In this document: piece after piece, positions 11,682-19,380 of the stretch
How positions within the stretch are numbered: position 1 is the first letter of the stretch
Layout: the number at the start of each line of letters is the position of its first letter
Assembly (NCBI GenBank): GCA_900772685.1
Contig: CAAGRP010000333.1
Span: 1-20,171, forward strand
Direction: 5' to 3'
From: Lachnospiraceae bacterium
GTDB taxonomy: Bacteria > Bacillota > Clostridia > Lachnospirales > Lachnospiraceae
Length of the DNA: 20,171 bases
Made by a program: the position numbers and the translations under genes
The notes under the pieces: generated by a model
Databases searched by the model: none
What the model was told of the DNA's origin: nothing
What the model saw: the letters and a program-made list of their open reading frames with translations, nothing else

Positions 11682-13038
11682 TTTATATACAGACGGACCG
11701 GATGCAAAAAAGATATTGCATGCCGGAAAGATAAGATTAGATGAATGGCAGACAAATATCCTGGATGACTGGATGGGACATGCCGAGGATGATGTTTGGG
11801 CTGCGCCTACCTGCGGACTTTCGGTTCCAAGGCAGAACGGAAAGACACTTGATACAGCAGGCAGGATCGTATCTGGGATGATCATGTACGGTGAGTGGTG
11901 TGTTTATACGTCACACCTGCAAAAGACATCTACAGAAACATACATGGAGCTTAAAGCTATATTTGAAGCACCAAAGCTTTTTAGCAGGGTAGCTGAATTT
12001 AAATCAGCTTTAGGCAGAGAACAGATCATACTGAAAAATGGCGGCCGAGTCGTTTTTGTTGCCAGGACAAGAAACGGCGGCCGAGGCCTTCACGGCGATC
12101 TTTTAATTTTTGATGAGGCACAGGAATTGACGTCTGAGCAACAGGCGTCTTTTTTGCCTGCTATTTCGGCCAGCCGAAACCCACAGACCATATACCTTGG
12201 AACGCCTCCGACGCCGGAAGGTGATGGAAGAGTGTTCAGGAATATAAGGCAGCGGGCGCTGGAAGGCAAGACAACAGATGTGGCATGGACTGAGTATTCA
12301 GTGGATAAGATCGGTGATGTCACAGACAGGAAACGCTGGGCGGCGACTAATCCGGCGCTTGGAAGGCGGATCAGAGAAAGTACGATAGCCTCGGAGTGCG
12401 CACAGATGGACGAAGACACGTTTGCTAGAGAGCGGCTTGGCTGGTGGTCACCGATGCAGGAGGAGAAGATAGACTATGCGATAGATAAAAAAGCCTGGGA
12501 ATCATGCAGGTCGAAAAAGGTAAAACCGTCCGGCAAAACAGCCTACGGAATCAAGTTCACGCCGGACGGCTCGGAAGTAATCTTATGCGGCGCTGTATGT
12601 CCGGCACAGGGACCGGCAAGGATAGAGCAGATCGACAGACGCTCGACAAGCCACGGGATAGGCTGGCTTTCGGACTGGCTTAATGATAGGTATCGTGCAG
12701 CGTGCTGCGTTGTAATCGATGGTCGAAACGGTGTGGATCTTGTATGCGAGCGTATAAAAGATACATGGAAAGCAAAAGGATCGGTGATAAGGCCTTCGGC
12801 TCAAAATGTGATAGCTGCAGCAAGCCAGATCATCACAGAGGTTAACGAGCAGACAGTCACATGGTATGCAGAGCAGGAAGATCTGAACGACAGCGCAAAG
12901 AACTCGATAAAGAGGCCCATAAGCGGAGGTTTTGGTTTTGGCGGCGAAAATTCAGCGCCGATCGAGGCTGCAGCGCTCGCATTATGGGGCTGTAGGACAA
13001 CAAGAAGAGATCCCACAAGAAAAATGAGGATAGGATAA
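11641..13038 (+). CDS. terL: Terminase large subunit (ATPase-nuclease)
   Basis: The packaging motor: from ATG 11641 it is 465 residues. The ATPase domain has a variant Walker A, VPRQNGKT (62-69), Walker B LLIFDEAQE, and coupling motif TIYLGTPPTPEGDG. The nuclease domain has YGIKFTPDGSEV and a later acidic strand CVVIDGRNGVD. It translocates DNA into the prohead and cuts at the ends with the HNH protein. The frame is open upstream to ATG 11602, but relatives as I recall them begin MGRQ-x-P-T/S, matching ATG 11641, and this shortens the overlap with the small subunit. The first nuclease Asp position reads Lys (GIKF), which is common in this subfamily as I recall it. Confidence 0.93.
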   Translation: MGRQEPSARVAPDNLYTDGPDAKKILHAGKIRLDEWQTNILDDWMGHAEDDVWAAPTCGLSVPRQNGKTLDTAGRIVSGMIMYGEWCVYTSHLQKTSTETYMELKAIFEAPKLFSRVAEFKSALGREQIILKNGGRVVFVARTRNGGRGLHGDLLIFDEAQELTSEQQASFLPAISASRNPQTIYLGTPPTPEGDGRVFRNIRQRALEGKTTDVAWTEYSVDKIGDVTDRKRWAATNPALGRRIRESTIASECAQMDEDTFARERLGWWSPMQEEKIDYAIDKKAWESCRSKKVKPSGKTAYGIKFTPDGSEVILCGAVCPAQGPARIEQIDRRSTSHGIGWLSDWLNDRYRAACCVVIDGRNGVDLVCERIKDTWKAKGSVIRPSAQNVIAAASQIITEVNEQTVTWYAEQEDLNDSAKNSIKRPISGGFGFGGENSAPIEAAALALWGCRTTRRDPTRKMRIG

Positions 13039-13044
13039 AGCGGT

Positions 13045-14457
13045 ATGAAAAAGTTAAGTTTTGGAATGGTTGAAGGACTTCCGGAAGAAGAGCAGAGAAA
13101 GCTTAATAATCTTGTAAAAATCTATAACTATCACAGAGCGGCTAATGTTCTGAAGCGGAAGTACTATAACGGCTATATAAGCCTAAAAGATGTCAATCTT
13201 GGAATAGCACTTCCCAGAAGCCTGGCAAGCTTGGACATAGGCTGCAGCTGGGGAGCGAAGACAGTCGATGTTCTGGCCGGACGATCGATGTTTGATGGAT
13301 TCGTAGCGGCGAACGGACAAGATACAGACATCCTGACGCAGATCACAAAAAGGAACCGTCTTATAGCTGAGTATGCAAAGGCTGTCCGTGATGAGCTTTT
13401 GTATGGATGCACGTTTGCAGTGCTCTCAGGAGCTCCTGACAGTGCCGTAATCAGGTTTTATTCGCCTCAGTGCGCTGCTGCTTCATGGAGTGCCGAAAAA
13501 GGCCGTATTGACTGTGGTTTGGCGTTTTGGGATGCAAAAGAAGATGAAAGCGATATCAATTGGCATCCGAAGTACGTAAACTTTTATACCGAATCGGCCA
13601 CATGGGAGCTGTCAAGAAATAGCGGAGTTTGGACAGCGTTGGAAAATCCGCATAAGTTTGGGCGTCCGCTTATGGAGCCTCTGATCTGGAATGCTTCCAG
13701 TGACAAGCCGTTTGGTCAGTCTCGTATTAAGTTCCCTATAAGGAAGCTTATACAGGGCTATGTGAGGACGTTAGCCAATGCGACCATTGGACTTGAGTTT
13801 GCCACATCACCGCAGAAGTATATCCTCGGAGTCACAGACGACCAGTATGATGCAGTGACAAGCAACAAATTTCAGCAGTATGTCGGTTCGATAATAGCTG
13901 CTACAAGCAATCCGGAGACCGGAGCTAATCCGTCTTTTGGCCAGCTTTCGCAGGGCTCGCTTTCGCCTCACACGGAAATGCTCAGGATCCTTGCAACACA
14001 GTTCTCGGCAGCGACGGGGCTGACCGTAACCGATACGGGAGTAGTAAACGATGCTAATCCCACATCATCGGATGCGATCCTTGCACAGAGCCAGACACTT
14101 GTATCTCTTGCGGAACAGCTTAACGCAGGAAATGCCGATGCACTGTATCAGATATCGCAGATGGCTCTTGCTATAGAGCGCGGTGTTGTGCCTGATTCAT
14201 TGCCGGACGAAGACAAAGGCATTGTAGCTCACTTCAAGAATCCGGCTATGCCGTCTGTTGCGGTGACTGCAGATGCAGCAATCAAGATAGCATCAGCCAG
14301 GACAGAGTTTGCAAGCACAGATACTTTCCTTGAGATGATTGGGTTTGATCAGGCAGATGTAAGGAGAGTTAAGGCTCAGGAGCAGCGTGTAAGAGGGCAG
14401 CAGTTACTGCTGGAAGTAGAGGAAGATAATGAAGGTAACAAGGAAGTCATGGAATGA
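13045..14457 (+). CDS. Portal protein (SPP1 gp6-like)
   Basis: The 470-residue product follows TerL by 6 nt. The SPP1 gp6-type portal signs are LVKIYNYHRAANVLKRKYYNG at the start, the stem/clip region around FPIRKLIQGYVRTLANATIG, and the crown-side region FSAATGLTVTDTGVVNDANP. DAILAQSQTLVSLAEQLN then leads to a helical C-terminus. Portals form the dodecameric vertex through which DNA is packed and to which the connector proteins attach. The last 29 nt overlap the MuF gene in another frame. Length is normal for the family. Confidence 0.9.
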   Translation: MKKLSFGMVEGLPEEEQRKLNNLVKIYNYHRAANVLKRKYYNGYISLKDVNLGIALPRSLASLDIGCSWGAKTVDVLAGRSMFDGFVAANGQDTDILTQITKRNRLIAEYAKAVRDELLYGCTFAVLSGAPDSAVIRFYSPQCAAASWSAEKGRIDCGLAFWDAKEDESDINWHPKYVNFYTESATWELSRNSGVWTALENPHKFGRPLMEPLIWNASSDKPFGQSRIKFPIRKLIQGYVRTLANATIGLEFATSPQKYILGVTDDQYDAVTSNKFQQYVGSIIAATSNPETGANPSFGQLSQGSLSPHTEMLRILATQFSAATGLTVTDTGVVNDANPTSSDAILAQSQTLVSLAEQLNAGNADALYQISQMALAIERGVVPDSLPDEDKGIVAHFKNPAMPSVAVTADAAIKIASARTEFASTDTFLEMIGFDQADVRRVKAQEQRVRGQQLLLEVEEDNEGNKEVME

Positions 14458-15463
14458 ATACATATCCCGTCTTTCAAAGCTGAATGAAGAGGCCGGGAAG
14501 AAGATGACTCAATACGTTGAGCAATATGGAATCGATGATTCTGAAAAGCTTATAGCATATGCAAATTCATTGATCGTAAAGTATTGCGAAGGCAGCTCCG
14601 AACTCGCCTGCCAGATGTATGACGCTATGGCAGCGGCTGAAAAGGTCAACGTTCCACCCGCTGAACCGGCAGAGCTTCCGGAGTATAAAGAAGTCGCCAA
14701 AATGGTAAATGCTACCAAGGAAAGTACGAAGGAGTTGGCACGCGGTACAGGCAGGCTTGTAAAAAGAGCCAGTGCAGATACTACGCTTAAGAATGCCATA
14801 AGAGATGGTGCAGAGTTTGCATGGATCCCGAATGGTGATACCTGTGCTTTCTGTGTTACCCTTGCCTCAAGAGGCTGGCAGCGTATAAGCAAAAAAGCCT
14901 TAAAAAATGGACACGCTGAGCATATCCATGCGAACTGCGACTGTCAGTATGCTATTCGATTTAATAAAAAGACAAATGTCGAGGGATATGATCCGGATGA
15001 ATATCTGGAACGGTACAATGCTGCCGGCGGAGACATCAACAAAATGCGCCGCATTGATTATGCTGCCAACCGGGAACGCATCAACGCACAGAAAAGGGCG
15101 GCGTATGCAAAACGGGAGTTGGATAAAATATCTGCATCCGGCGAAAATCAATTTAAGAGCGGATTTTCCAAAGCGAATCTTGAAAAACACTTTGGAGAGA
15201 AAGGCAAGCACACAGATAAATACGTTGGCTGGACGCCGGAAAAATACAATGAAGAAGCATTAAAACTGGTGCAAAGCTCCACATCTGATGATATACTTGG
15301 GTATAAGACAAAGGAACTGTCAGTGGTAAGATATCGCCGTAGCACAAATGATTTTGTTAAGGGCTATCCAAAAACAGGAATTGCAACTATGTTTAAGCCG
15401 AAAGATGGAGAGGAATATTTTAAAAGGCGTCTAAGAAAAGAAGAGGGAATCCAACATGATTAA
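14429..15463 (+). CDS. MuF-like minor head protein with C-terminal toxin-like domain
   Basis: The 344-residue product starts at ATG 14429, with GAGGAAG just upstream. Residues ~1-220 are a MuF-type minor head protein: helical N-terminus, ARGTGRLVKRASADTTLKNA, then the zinc-type pattern C139-x-x-C142 and HIHANCDC (165-172) that marks the MuF core. From ~245 a different domain begins: FSKANLEKHFGEKGKH (H254, H261), VVRYRRSTNDFVKGYP, and GIATMFKPKDG. The His-rich helix followed by a V-R-Y strand and T-x-FKP end is typical of BECR-fold (EndoU/colicin E5-D/barnase-like) RNase toxins. The change in base composition near 15110 supports a swapped-in domain. Minor head proteins go into the virion, so the toxin might be delivered with DNA. 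Toxic activity is inference. Confidence 0.8.
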   Translation: MKVTRKSWNEYISRLSKLNEEAGKKMTQYVEQYGIDDSEKLIAYANSLIVKYCEGSSELACQMYDAMAAAEKVNVPPAEPAELPEYKEVAKMVNATKESTKELARGTGRLVKRASADTTLKNAIRDGAEFAWIPNGDTCAFCVTLASRGWQRISKKALKNGHAEHIHANCDCQYAIRFNKKTNVEGYDPDEYLERYNAAGGDINKMRRIDYAANRERINAQKRAAYAKRELDKISASGENQFKSGFSKANLEKHFGEKGKHTDKYVGWTPEKYNEEALKLVQSSTSDDILGYKTKELSVVRYRRSTNDFVKGYPKTGIATMFKPKDGEEYFKRRLRKEEGIQHD

Positions 15464-15641
15464 ATGTCCAGTATGCGAAAAATACGAATTTAAGAGTGAA
15501 GATGATTTTGATATTTGCCCTGTATGCGGATGGGAAAACGATGGGCTACAATATGATGATCCAGATTATGACGGGGGCGCAAATGAAATGAGCCTTAATC
15601 AAGCAAAAGAGGTCTGGAAGAGCGGAAAGAAAATCCATTGA
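15456..15641 (+). CDS. CPCC-type Cys-rich small protein, candidate immunity protein
   Basis: This 61-residue product has two Cys pairs, C4-x-x-C7 (MIKCPVC) and C21-x-x-C24 (CPVCGWENDG), then an acidic DDPDYDGG and NEMSLNQAKEVW. This matches the short Cys-rich CPCC family (zinc ribbon). It starts 8 nt inside the end of the MuF-toxin gene with GAGGGA upstream, so the two are translated together. A small gene locked to the 3' end of a toxin-tipped protein is the usual position for an immunity protein; the pairing is inferred from position. It is A+T rich like the toxin domain. Confidence 0.75.
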   Translation: MIKCPVCEKYEFKSEDDFDICPVCGWENDGLQYDDPDYDGGANEMSLNQAKEVWKSGKKIH

Positions 15642-15693
15642 AAACACGATGCACACGCACCGTAAGTTTTCAAATAAGACAAGGAGTATTTTC

Positions 15694-16035
15694 ATGGCAA
15701 AAGATGATTATTATGTGATTGTATATAAGGTATTGGCATATCTTTACATGAAGTTAAAAGCAGGAGAGGAAATAGAACCCGAGATGCTTATGTACAATGG
15801 CAATCTATTTCAAATCAATCGCAAATACTGGGTATATATATTCCAGAATATGTCAAATGATGGATATATTACCGGATTATCTAATATTTCCGTTGGGGAT
15901 GGATATTATTTAAAAGAACAATTTCCGGATTGCCGGATTACACCAAAAGGAATCGGATATTTATGCGAGAATTCATTAGCTGAAAAGGCAAAACAGTTTT
16001 TAAAAAACGTAAAAGAAATTACGCCATTTATTTAG
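15694..16035 (+). CDS. YjcQ-family winged-helix protein, copy 1
   Basis: From ATG 15694 (AAGGAG at about 15679-15684) the product is 113 residues; an upstream ATG at 15649 lacks a ribosome site. It starts AKDDYYVIVYKVLAYLYMKL, has a helix-wing core (YIFQNMSNDGYITGLSNISV and ITPKGIGYLCEN), and ends in a helix KAKQFLKNVKEI. This is the YjcQ pattern: a YY-x-IV helix, then DGYITG, then ITP-x-GI-x-YL. YjcQ proteins are small phage-borne winged-helix proteins of unknown job, possibly DNA-binding or immunity-related. It lies in an A+T-rich cargo cassette behind the toxin gene, and copy 2 follows at 16109. Confidence 0.8.
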   Translation: MAKDDYYVIVYKVLAYLYMKLKAGEEIEPEMLMYNGNLFQINRKYWVYIFQNMSNDGYITGLSNISVGDGYYLKEQFPDCRITPKGIGYLCENSLAEKAKQFLKNVKEITPFI

Positions 16036-16041
16036 CAACAA

Positions 16042-16073
16042 GCCACTGATCCGGAACGGTTAGTGGTATTTTT
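16042..16073 (+). terminator. Terminator after YjcQ copy 1
   Basis: CCACT (16043-16047) pairs with AGTGG (16062-16066), extended inward by imperfect pairing of ATCC with GGTT around a GGAAC loop. TATTTTT follows. It resembles the terminator after copy 2 in arm sequence and spacing. Confidence 0.65.
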
Positions 16074-16108
16074 ATACCAATTTTCAGGAAAGAAGCGAGA
16101 TAAATACT

Positions 16109-16447
16109 ATGGGAAAGACGGATTATTACACGATAGTTGCAAAGATATTAGTTTATCTTTATAAAAAATATAAACACATGGACATTGAAAGCGACTACAT
16201 CTCACCGATGACAAAGGATTTTCCTATTCCGGAGGAACAGTTAAAAGAAACCGTTTTGATGATGGTAAAACAGGGATTTATTACCGGTAATATTGTCAGA
16301 GCATGGGGAGGGGATGTTGTACTGGTAGAGTATCCGAGCTTGAAGATTACACCGGCCGGAATCGATTATCTCCAGGACAATTCTAAAATCAGAAAGATTT
16401 GTGAAGTGCTTAAAGAAGCAAAAGCTATATGGGAATTATTTTTGTAA
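16109..16447 (+). CDS. YjcQ-family winged-helix protein, copy 2
   Basis: The 112-residue product is a diverged paralogue of copy 1: GKTDYYTIVAKILVYLYKKY, then MMVKQGFITGNIVRAWGGD, then ITPAGIDYLQDNSKIRK, and a final helix. Both copies share the YY-x-IV-x-K-x-L-x-YLY opening, an F/YITG wing and ITP-x-GI-x-YL. The ribosome site is weak (GCGAGA about 8 nt before ATG 16109). It is followed by its own terminator, so gene plus terminator looks like one duplicated unit. Role unknown. The divergence suggests an old duplication or two separate acquisitions. Confidence 0.8.
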   Translation: MGKTDYYTIVAKILVYLYKKYKHMDIESDYISPMTKDFPIPEEQLKETVLMMVKQGFITGNIVRAWGGDVVLVEYPSLKITPAGIDYLQDNSKIRKICEVLKEAKAIWELFL

Positions 16448-16451
16448 ATAG

Positions 16452-16481
16452 CCACTGACCAAAATGGTTGGTGGTATTTTT
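16452..16481 (+). terminator. Terminator after YjcQ copy 2
   Basis: CCACTGACC (16452-16460) pairs with GGTTGGTGG (16466-16474) with two G-T pairs and an AAAAT loop, and TATTTTT follows. The arms start like those of the terminator after copy 1 (GCCACTGA...TGGTATTTTT). Confidence 0.75.
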
Positions 16482-16510
16482 GTACTCAAAATCAGATGAC
16501 TGATAATTCT

Positions 16511-16537
16511 AACACGCAGATGTGCGTGTTATTTTTA
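16511..16537 (+). terminator. Third terminator before the scaffold gene
   Basis: AACACGCA (16511-16518) and TGCGTGTT (16523-16530) form a perfect 8-bp stem with a GATG loop, followed by ATTTTTAT. It lies about 55 nt upstream of the scaffold gene. I see no convincing promoter between it and the scaffold start. Confidence 0.8.
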
Positions 16538-16592
16538 TGGCAACATGTGCCTTAAACATGGATAAAATAAAACTCATTAGGAGGGTAGCACG

Positions 16593-17051
16593 ATGGCAGA
16601 AGAAAAAACTTTTACTCAGGCAGAGATGGATTCGATCATAGAGGGACGCCTTGCGAGAGAAAGACAGAAATATTCAGATTATGAGGACCTGAGGGAAAAG
16701 GCAAGCAAGTATGATGAGTACCAGGAGCAGAGCAAGACTGAGCTTCAGAAGGAAAAAGAGAAGTCAGAGGCGCTCCAGGCTAAACTCAGCAAACTTGAAA
16801 AAGAAGACACTGTTAGACAGGCAAGAGAAAAAGTATCAAAGGACATGAACGTTCCGGTGGGTCTTCTTTCCGGGGAAGACGAGGAAACCTGCAAAAAGCA
16901 GGCAGAGGGAATTTTAAAATTCGCTAAGGGAAGTCATTATCCGGGCGTAAAAGGAGACAAACACGAAACTTCAAAGCGTTCAGGCGATACTAATGCAACA
17001 GACGAAGATTTTAAAGAATTAGTTGGCCGTATATTCGGCCGGAAGGAGTAA
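16593..17051 (+). CDS. Capsid scaffolding protein
   Basis: The 152-residue, highly charged helical product begins EEKTFTQAEMDSIIEGRLAR, the usual start of DUF4355-like siphophage scaffold proteins. A long coiled-coil-like middle follows (KTELQKEKEKSEALQAKLSK). Its C-terminal end is basic/polar (DEDFKELVGRIFGRKE) and is the likely capsid-binding helix. It would guide prohead assembly and then leave. AGGAGGG stands about 6 nt upstream of ATG 16593. It directly precedes the major capsid gene (2 nt gap). No separate head protease gene is seen in the window. Confidence 0.85.
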   Translation: MAEEKTFTQAEMDSIIEGRLARERQKYSDYEDLREKASKYDEYQEQSKTELQKEKEKSEALQAKLSKLEKEDTVRQAREKVSKDMNVPVGLLSGEDEETCKKQAEGILKFAKGSHYPGVKGDKHETSKRSGDTNATDEDFKELVGRIFGRKE

Positions 17052-17053
17052 GA

Positions 17054-17950
17054 ATGGCAGCAATAATCACATCAGATTTTCAGATTCCTAACAACATTGC
17101 ACAGGGAATCTTTAAAAAGGCACAGACAGGATCTGCGATAGCGCAGCTTTCAGGCGCAAGACCGCAGAAGTTCGGATCAGAGACAAACTGGATCTTAACA
17201 GCACCGCCAAAAGCAGAAGTTGTAGGAGAAGGCGGACAGAAATCCCCGACACCTACCACATATGCACCAAAAAGCATCAAGCCGGTTAAGCTTCAGGTTA
17301 CTATGAGATTCTCGCAGGAGGTTCAGTGGGCTGATGAAGATGTCCAGATCGGAGTTCTTCAGGATCTCGCAGAAAATGCCGGAATCGCACTCGGAAGAGC
17401 ACTGGATCTTATAAGCATCCACAAGATCAATCCTCTTACAGGAGCCGCATCAGATCTTATAACAGAAGGAATCGTGGATGTAACTCAGAAAGCAGAGCTT
17501 GCAGATAACAAGTATGACGCAGCTGTTGAAGCTGCTGCAGCACTTGTTATAAATGCCGGATATGCACCTACAGGAATCGCTATGGATCCGACTCTTTCGT
17601 TTGGTCTTGCAACAATGAGAGATACAACCGGAAGAAGAATCTATCCGGAGCTTGGATTCGGTATCGGCACTACTAACTTTGAGGGCATGTCTGCAGCAGT
17701 ATCAGATACGGTATCTGCAAAAAATGAAGCAGCAGCAGCTACCAACATCCTCGGAATCGTCGGACAGTTCGATGCTGTCAGATGGGGAGTCCAGAGAGAA
17801 GTATCAGCTCACCTTATCGAGTACGGTGATCCGGACGGTCTCGGAGATCTTCAGAGAATGAACCAGATCGCGCTCAGAGCTGAGGTTGTCTATGGTGTCG
17901 GCATCATGGATCTTAACGCTTTTGCTAAGATCACTAAAAAGGCAGTGTGA
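17054..17950 (+). CDS. Major capsid protein (HK97-fold)
   Basis: The 298-residue product has the HK97-fold layout. The N-arm region is ITSDFQIPNNIAQGIFKKAQ; the E-loop neighbourhood is VGEGGQKSPTPTTYAPKSIK; the spine helix is DVQIGVLQDLAENAGIALGR. The P-domain/A-domain segments are AALVINAGYAPTGIAMDPTL and LRAEVVYGVGIMDLNAFAKI. The A+G-rich, strongly biased codon use and the AAGGAG just upstream (17043-17048) fit a highly expressed gene. It forms the icosahedral shell with the scaffold protein encoded just before. Its TGA overlaps the ATG of a small coupled gene. Confidence 0.93.
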   Translation: MAAIITSDFQIPNNIAQGIFKKAQTGSAIAQLSGARPQKFGSETNWILTAPPKAEVVGEGGQKSPTPTTYAPKSIKPVKLQVTMRFSQEVQWADEDVQIGVLQDLAENAGIALGRALDLISIHKINPLTGAASDLITEGIVDVTQKAELADNKYDAAVEAAAALVINAGYAPTGIAMDPTLSFGLATMRDTTGRRIYPELGFGIGTTNFEGMSAAVSDTVSAKNEAAAATNILGIVGQFDAVRWGVQREVSAHLIEYGDPDGLGDLQRMNQIALRAEVVYGVGIMDLNAFAKITKKAV

Positions 17951-18102
17951 TGAGATATACACATGCGAACGGAGTAACAGTGGAGTCTGACATAGCGTTA
18001 GACTCTGCACTGTTTAGTCCGGTAGAAGAGCCAAAGCCGACAGCCGAAAAGAAACCGGATGAAGACAGCACTCCTAAAAAACGAAAAGGGAGTAGATCAT
18101 AA
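17950..18102 (+). CDS. 50-residue small protein between capsid and connector genes
   Basis: The start overlaps the capsid stop (TGATG at 17948-17952) and the stop overlaps the next start (TAATG at 18100-18104), so it is tightly coupled on both sides. The product begins MRYTHANGVTVESDIALDSA, then a Pro/Glu/Lys-rich tail (VEEPKPTAEKKPDEDSTPKK) and a basic end RKGSRS. It is probably disordered after residue 20. Small genes of this type are common after the capsid gene in siphophages. It could be a minor head or decoration-type element; I do not recognise a family with certainty. Confidence 0.65.
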   Translation: MRYTHANGVTVESDIALDSALFSPVEEPKPTAEKKPDEDSTPKKRKGSRS

Positions 18103-18473
18103 TGGCATACGCAACCTATGAGGATGTTCAGGCAGGATTTCGTCTGCTTACTGCTGATGAAATCGAAAAGGCGGAAACACTGTTAGATCGGGCAGCGGTT
18201 ATTATTGATTCGGTAGCTGCAGATGGGATTTCAGATGCTATAAAAATGCTTGTTTCATGCAACATGGTAACAAGAGCATTAGCCTCCGGAGATTCTGCGA
18301 TACCTGTGGGCGTTTCGCAAGGTACGCAGACAGGACTCGGGTATACATCAAGCTATACCTTCGGCTCCGGATCATCAGGAGAGCTATATCTTAGCAAGAC
18401 CGATAAACGCTTGTTGAAGTGCGGAAACCGCATAGGATCGCATTCTCCTGTGGAGGGATTAACAGATGCTTAA
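18102..18473 (+). CDS. Head-tail connector protein (Gp19/Gp15/Gp42-like)
   Basis: This is a 123-residue protein opening with MAYATYEDVQAGFRLLTADE, then EKAETLLDRAAVIIDSVAAD. A helix with KMLVSCNMVTRALASGD follows, then the Gly/Ser-rich TGLGYTSSYTFGSGSSGELY and LSKTDKRLL at the end. This matches the phage Gp19/Gp15/Gp42 head-tail connector family, an adaptor ring under the portal. It overlaps its upstream neighbour by 1 nt and its downstream neighbour by 8 nt. Confidence 0.85.
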   Translation: MAYATYEDVQAGFRLLTADEIEKAETLLDRAAVIIDSVAADGISDAIKMLVSCNMVTRALASGDSAIPVGVSQGTQTGLGYTSSYTFGSGSSGELYLSKTDKRLLKCGNRIGSHSPVEGLTDA

Positions 18474-18795
18474 AGGGATTACGGTAAAACTTCATGTCAA
18501 GACTAAGACAGGCACGGATTCCTTCGGAGCTGACGTATATACGGACAGCGTGGTGGAAGTAGAAAACGTGCTTGTAGGGCAGCCTTCGGAATCGGACATA
18601 GTAAATGCAAACCAGTTCGGAAAGCATATCCAGTACACTCTCGGGATTCCCAAGGGAGATGATCACATCTGGGAAGATACAGAGGTTGAGTTCTGGGGAA
18701 AGAAATTCAGAACCGTAGGCATGCCGGTTCAGGGCATCGAGGAAATGATACCACTTGCATGGGGAAGGAATGTAATGGTGGAAGCCTATGAGTAA
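18466..18795 (+). CDS. Head closure/stopper-type protein
   Basis: The 109-residue beta-rich product (ITVKLHVKTKTGTDSFGADV, then VLVGQPSESD and FWGKKFRTVGMPVQGIEEM) is like the SPP1 gp16-type head completion proteins, which close the connector. It overlaps the connector gene by 8 nt and the next gene by 8 nt. TGGAGGGA about 10 nt before ATG 18466 is the ribosome site. The call rests on gene order plus pattern and is less certain than the capsid call. Confidence 0.7.
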   Translation: MLKGITVKLHVKTKTGTDSFGADVYTDSVVEVENVLVGQPSESDIVNANQFGKHIQYTLGIPKGDDHIWEDTEVEFWGKKFRTVGMPVQGIEEMIPLAWGRNVMVEAYE

Positions 18796-19027
18796 GCTAA
18801 AGATCAAACTGAACAGCAAAGGCGTTAAAGAGCTTTTGAAGAGTGAAGATATCACTCAGTCCTGCATTGAGCAGGCAGAAGCGGTCAGACAAAGAGCCGG
18901 AGACGGGTATGCAATGGAAAGGCGAAACTATCCTGAAAGAACGGGATGCATTGTATATACAGATTCGGTAAAGGCCATGACCGAGAACTTGAAAAATAAC
19001 ACATTGTTAAAGGCGTTAAGCATATGA
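18788..19027 (+). CDS. HK97 gp10-like minor head-tail protein, short form
   Basis: This 79-residue protein opens KLKIKLNSKGVKELLKSEDI, then AEAVRQRAGDGYAMERR and the ending DNLKNNTLLKAL-type motif (ENLKNNTLLKALSI). This matches the gp10-like family placed between stopper and tail terminator genes. Family members are often 110-150 residues, so this is a compact version. Overlaps on both sides (8 nt and 4 nt, ATGA at 19024). It likely completes the head-tail joint. Confidence 0.75.
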   Translation: MSKLKIKLNSKGVKELLKSEDITQSCIEQAEAVRQRAGDGYAMERRNYPERTGCIVYTDSVKAMTENLKNNTLLKALSI

Positions 19028-19365
19028 TTGAGAAAACAGTAATTGCATATCTTACGAAAAAATTTCCGAAAGAAAAGGTGAGCGCTGAGGTTCCAAAGGG
19101 CATGCCTGAGCGGTTCATCACTGTAGAGAGAACAGGCTCGCAGCAGCTTAGAGTGGGGCTTTATCAGTCCACTCTTGCAGTACAGTCATGGGCTATGACC
19201 AAGATGGAAGCTGCAGAGCTTTCGGAGAAAGTCTGTGAAGCATTAAGATTTATGCCGGATGAAGAAGCTGACGTTTCGAAGTCTTATGGATCTGATTATA
19301 ACTTCACGGATGTCACAACAAAAAGATACAGGTACCAGGCTGTTTTTACAGTCACTCATTATTGA
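19024..19365 (+). CDS. Tail terminator/completion protein
   Basis: The 113-residue product begins MIEKTVIAYLTKKFPKEKVS, has VPKGMPERFITVERTGSQQ in the middle, and ends with DVTTKRYRYQAVFTVTHY. This pattern (helix, P-x-x-x-P-x-RF-x-x-VERTG strand, then YRYQA-x-x-x-V-x-H) is typical of gp17-like tail terminator proteins that cap the tail tube before it joins the head. It is coupled to the previous gene by ATGA and followed by the major tail gene after 15 nt. Confidence 0.8.
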   Translation: MIEKTVIAYLTKKFPKEKVSAEVPKGMPERFITVERTGSQQLRVGLYQSTLAVQSWAMTKMEAAELSEKVCEALRFMPDEEADVSKSYGSDYNFTDVTTKRYRYQAVFTVTHY

Positions 19366-19380
19366 TAAGGAGGAGACATT

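Noticed and set aside
16480..16506. TTGTAC-16-GATAAT as promoter for the capsid genes
   Set aside because: Only half of the -35 matches, and the transcript would run straight into the terminator at 16511.
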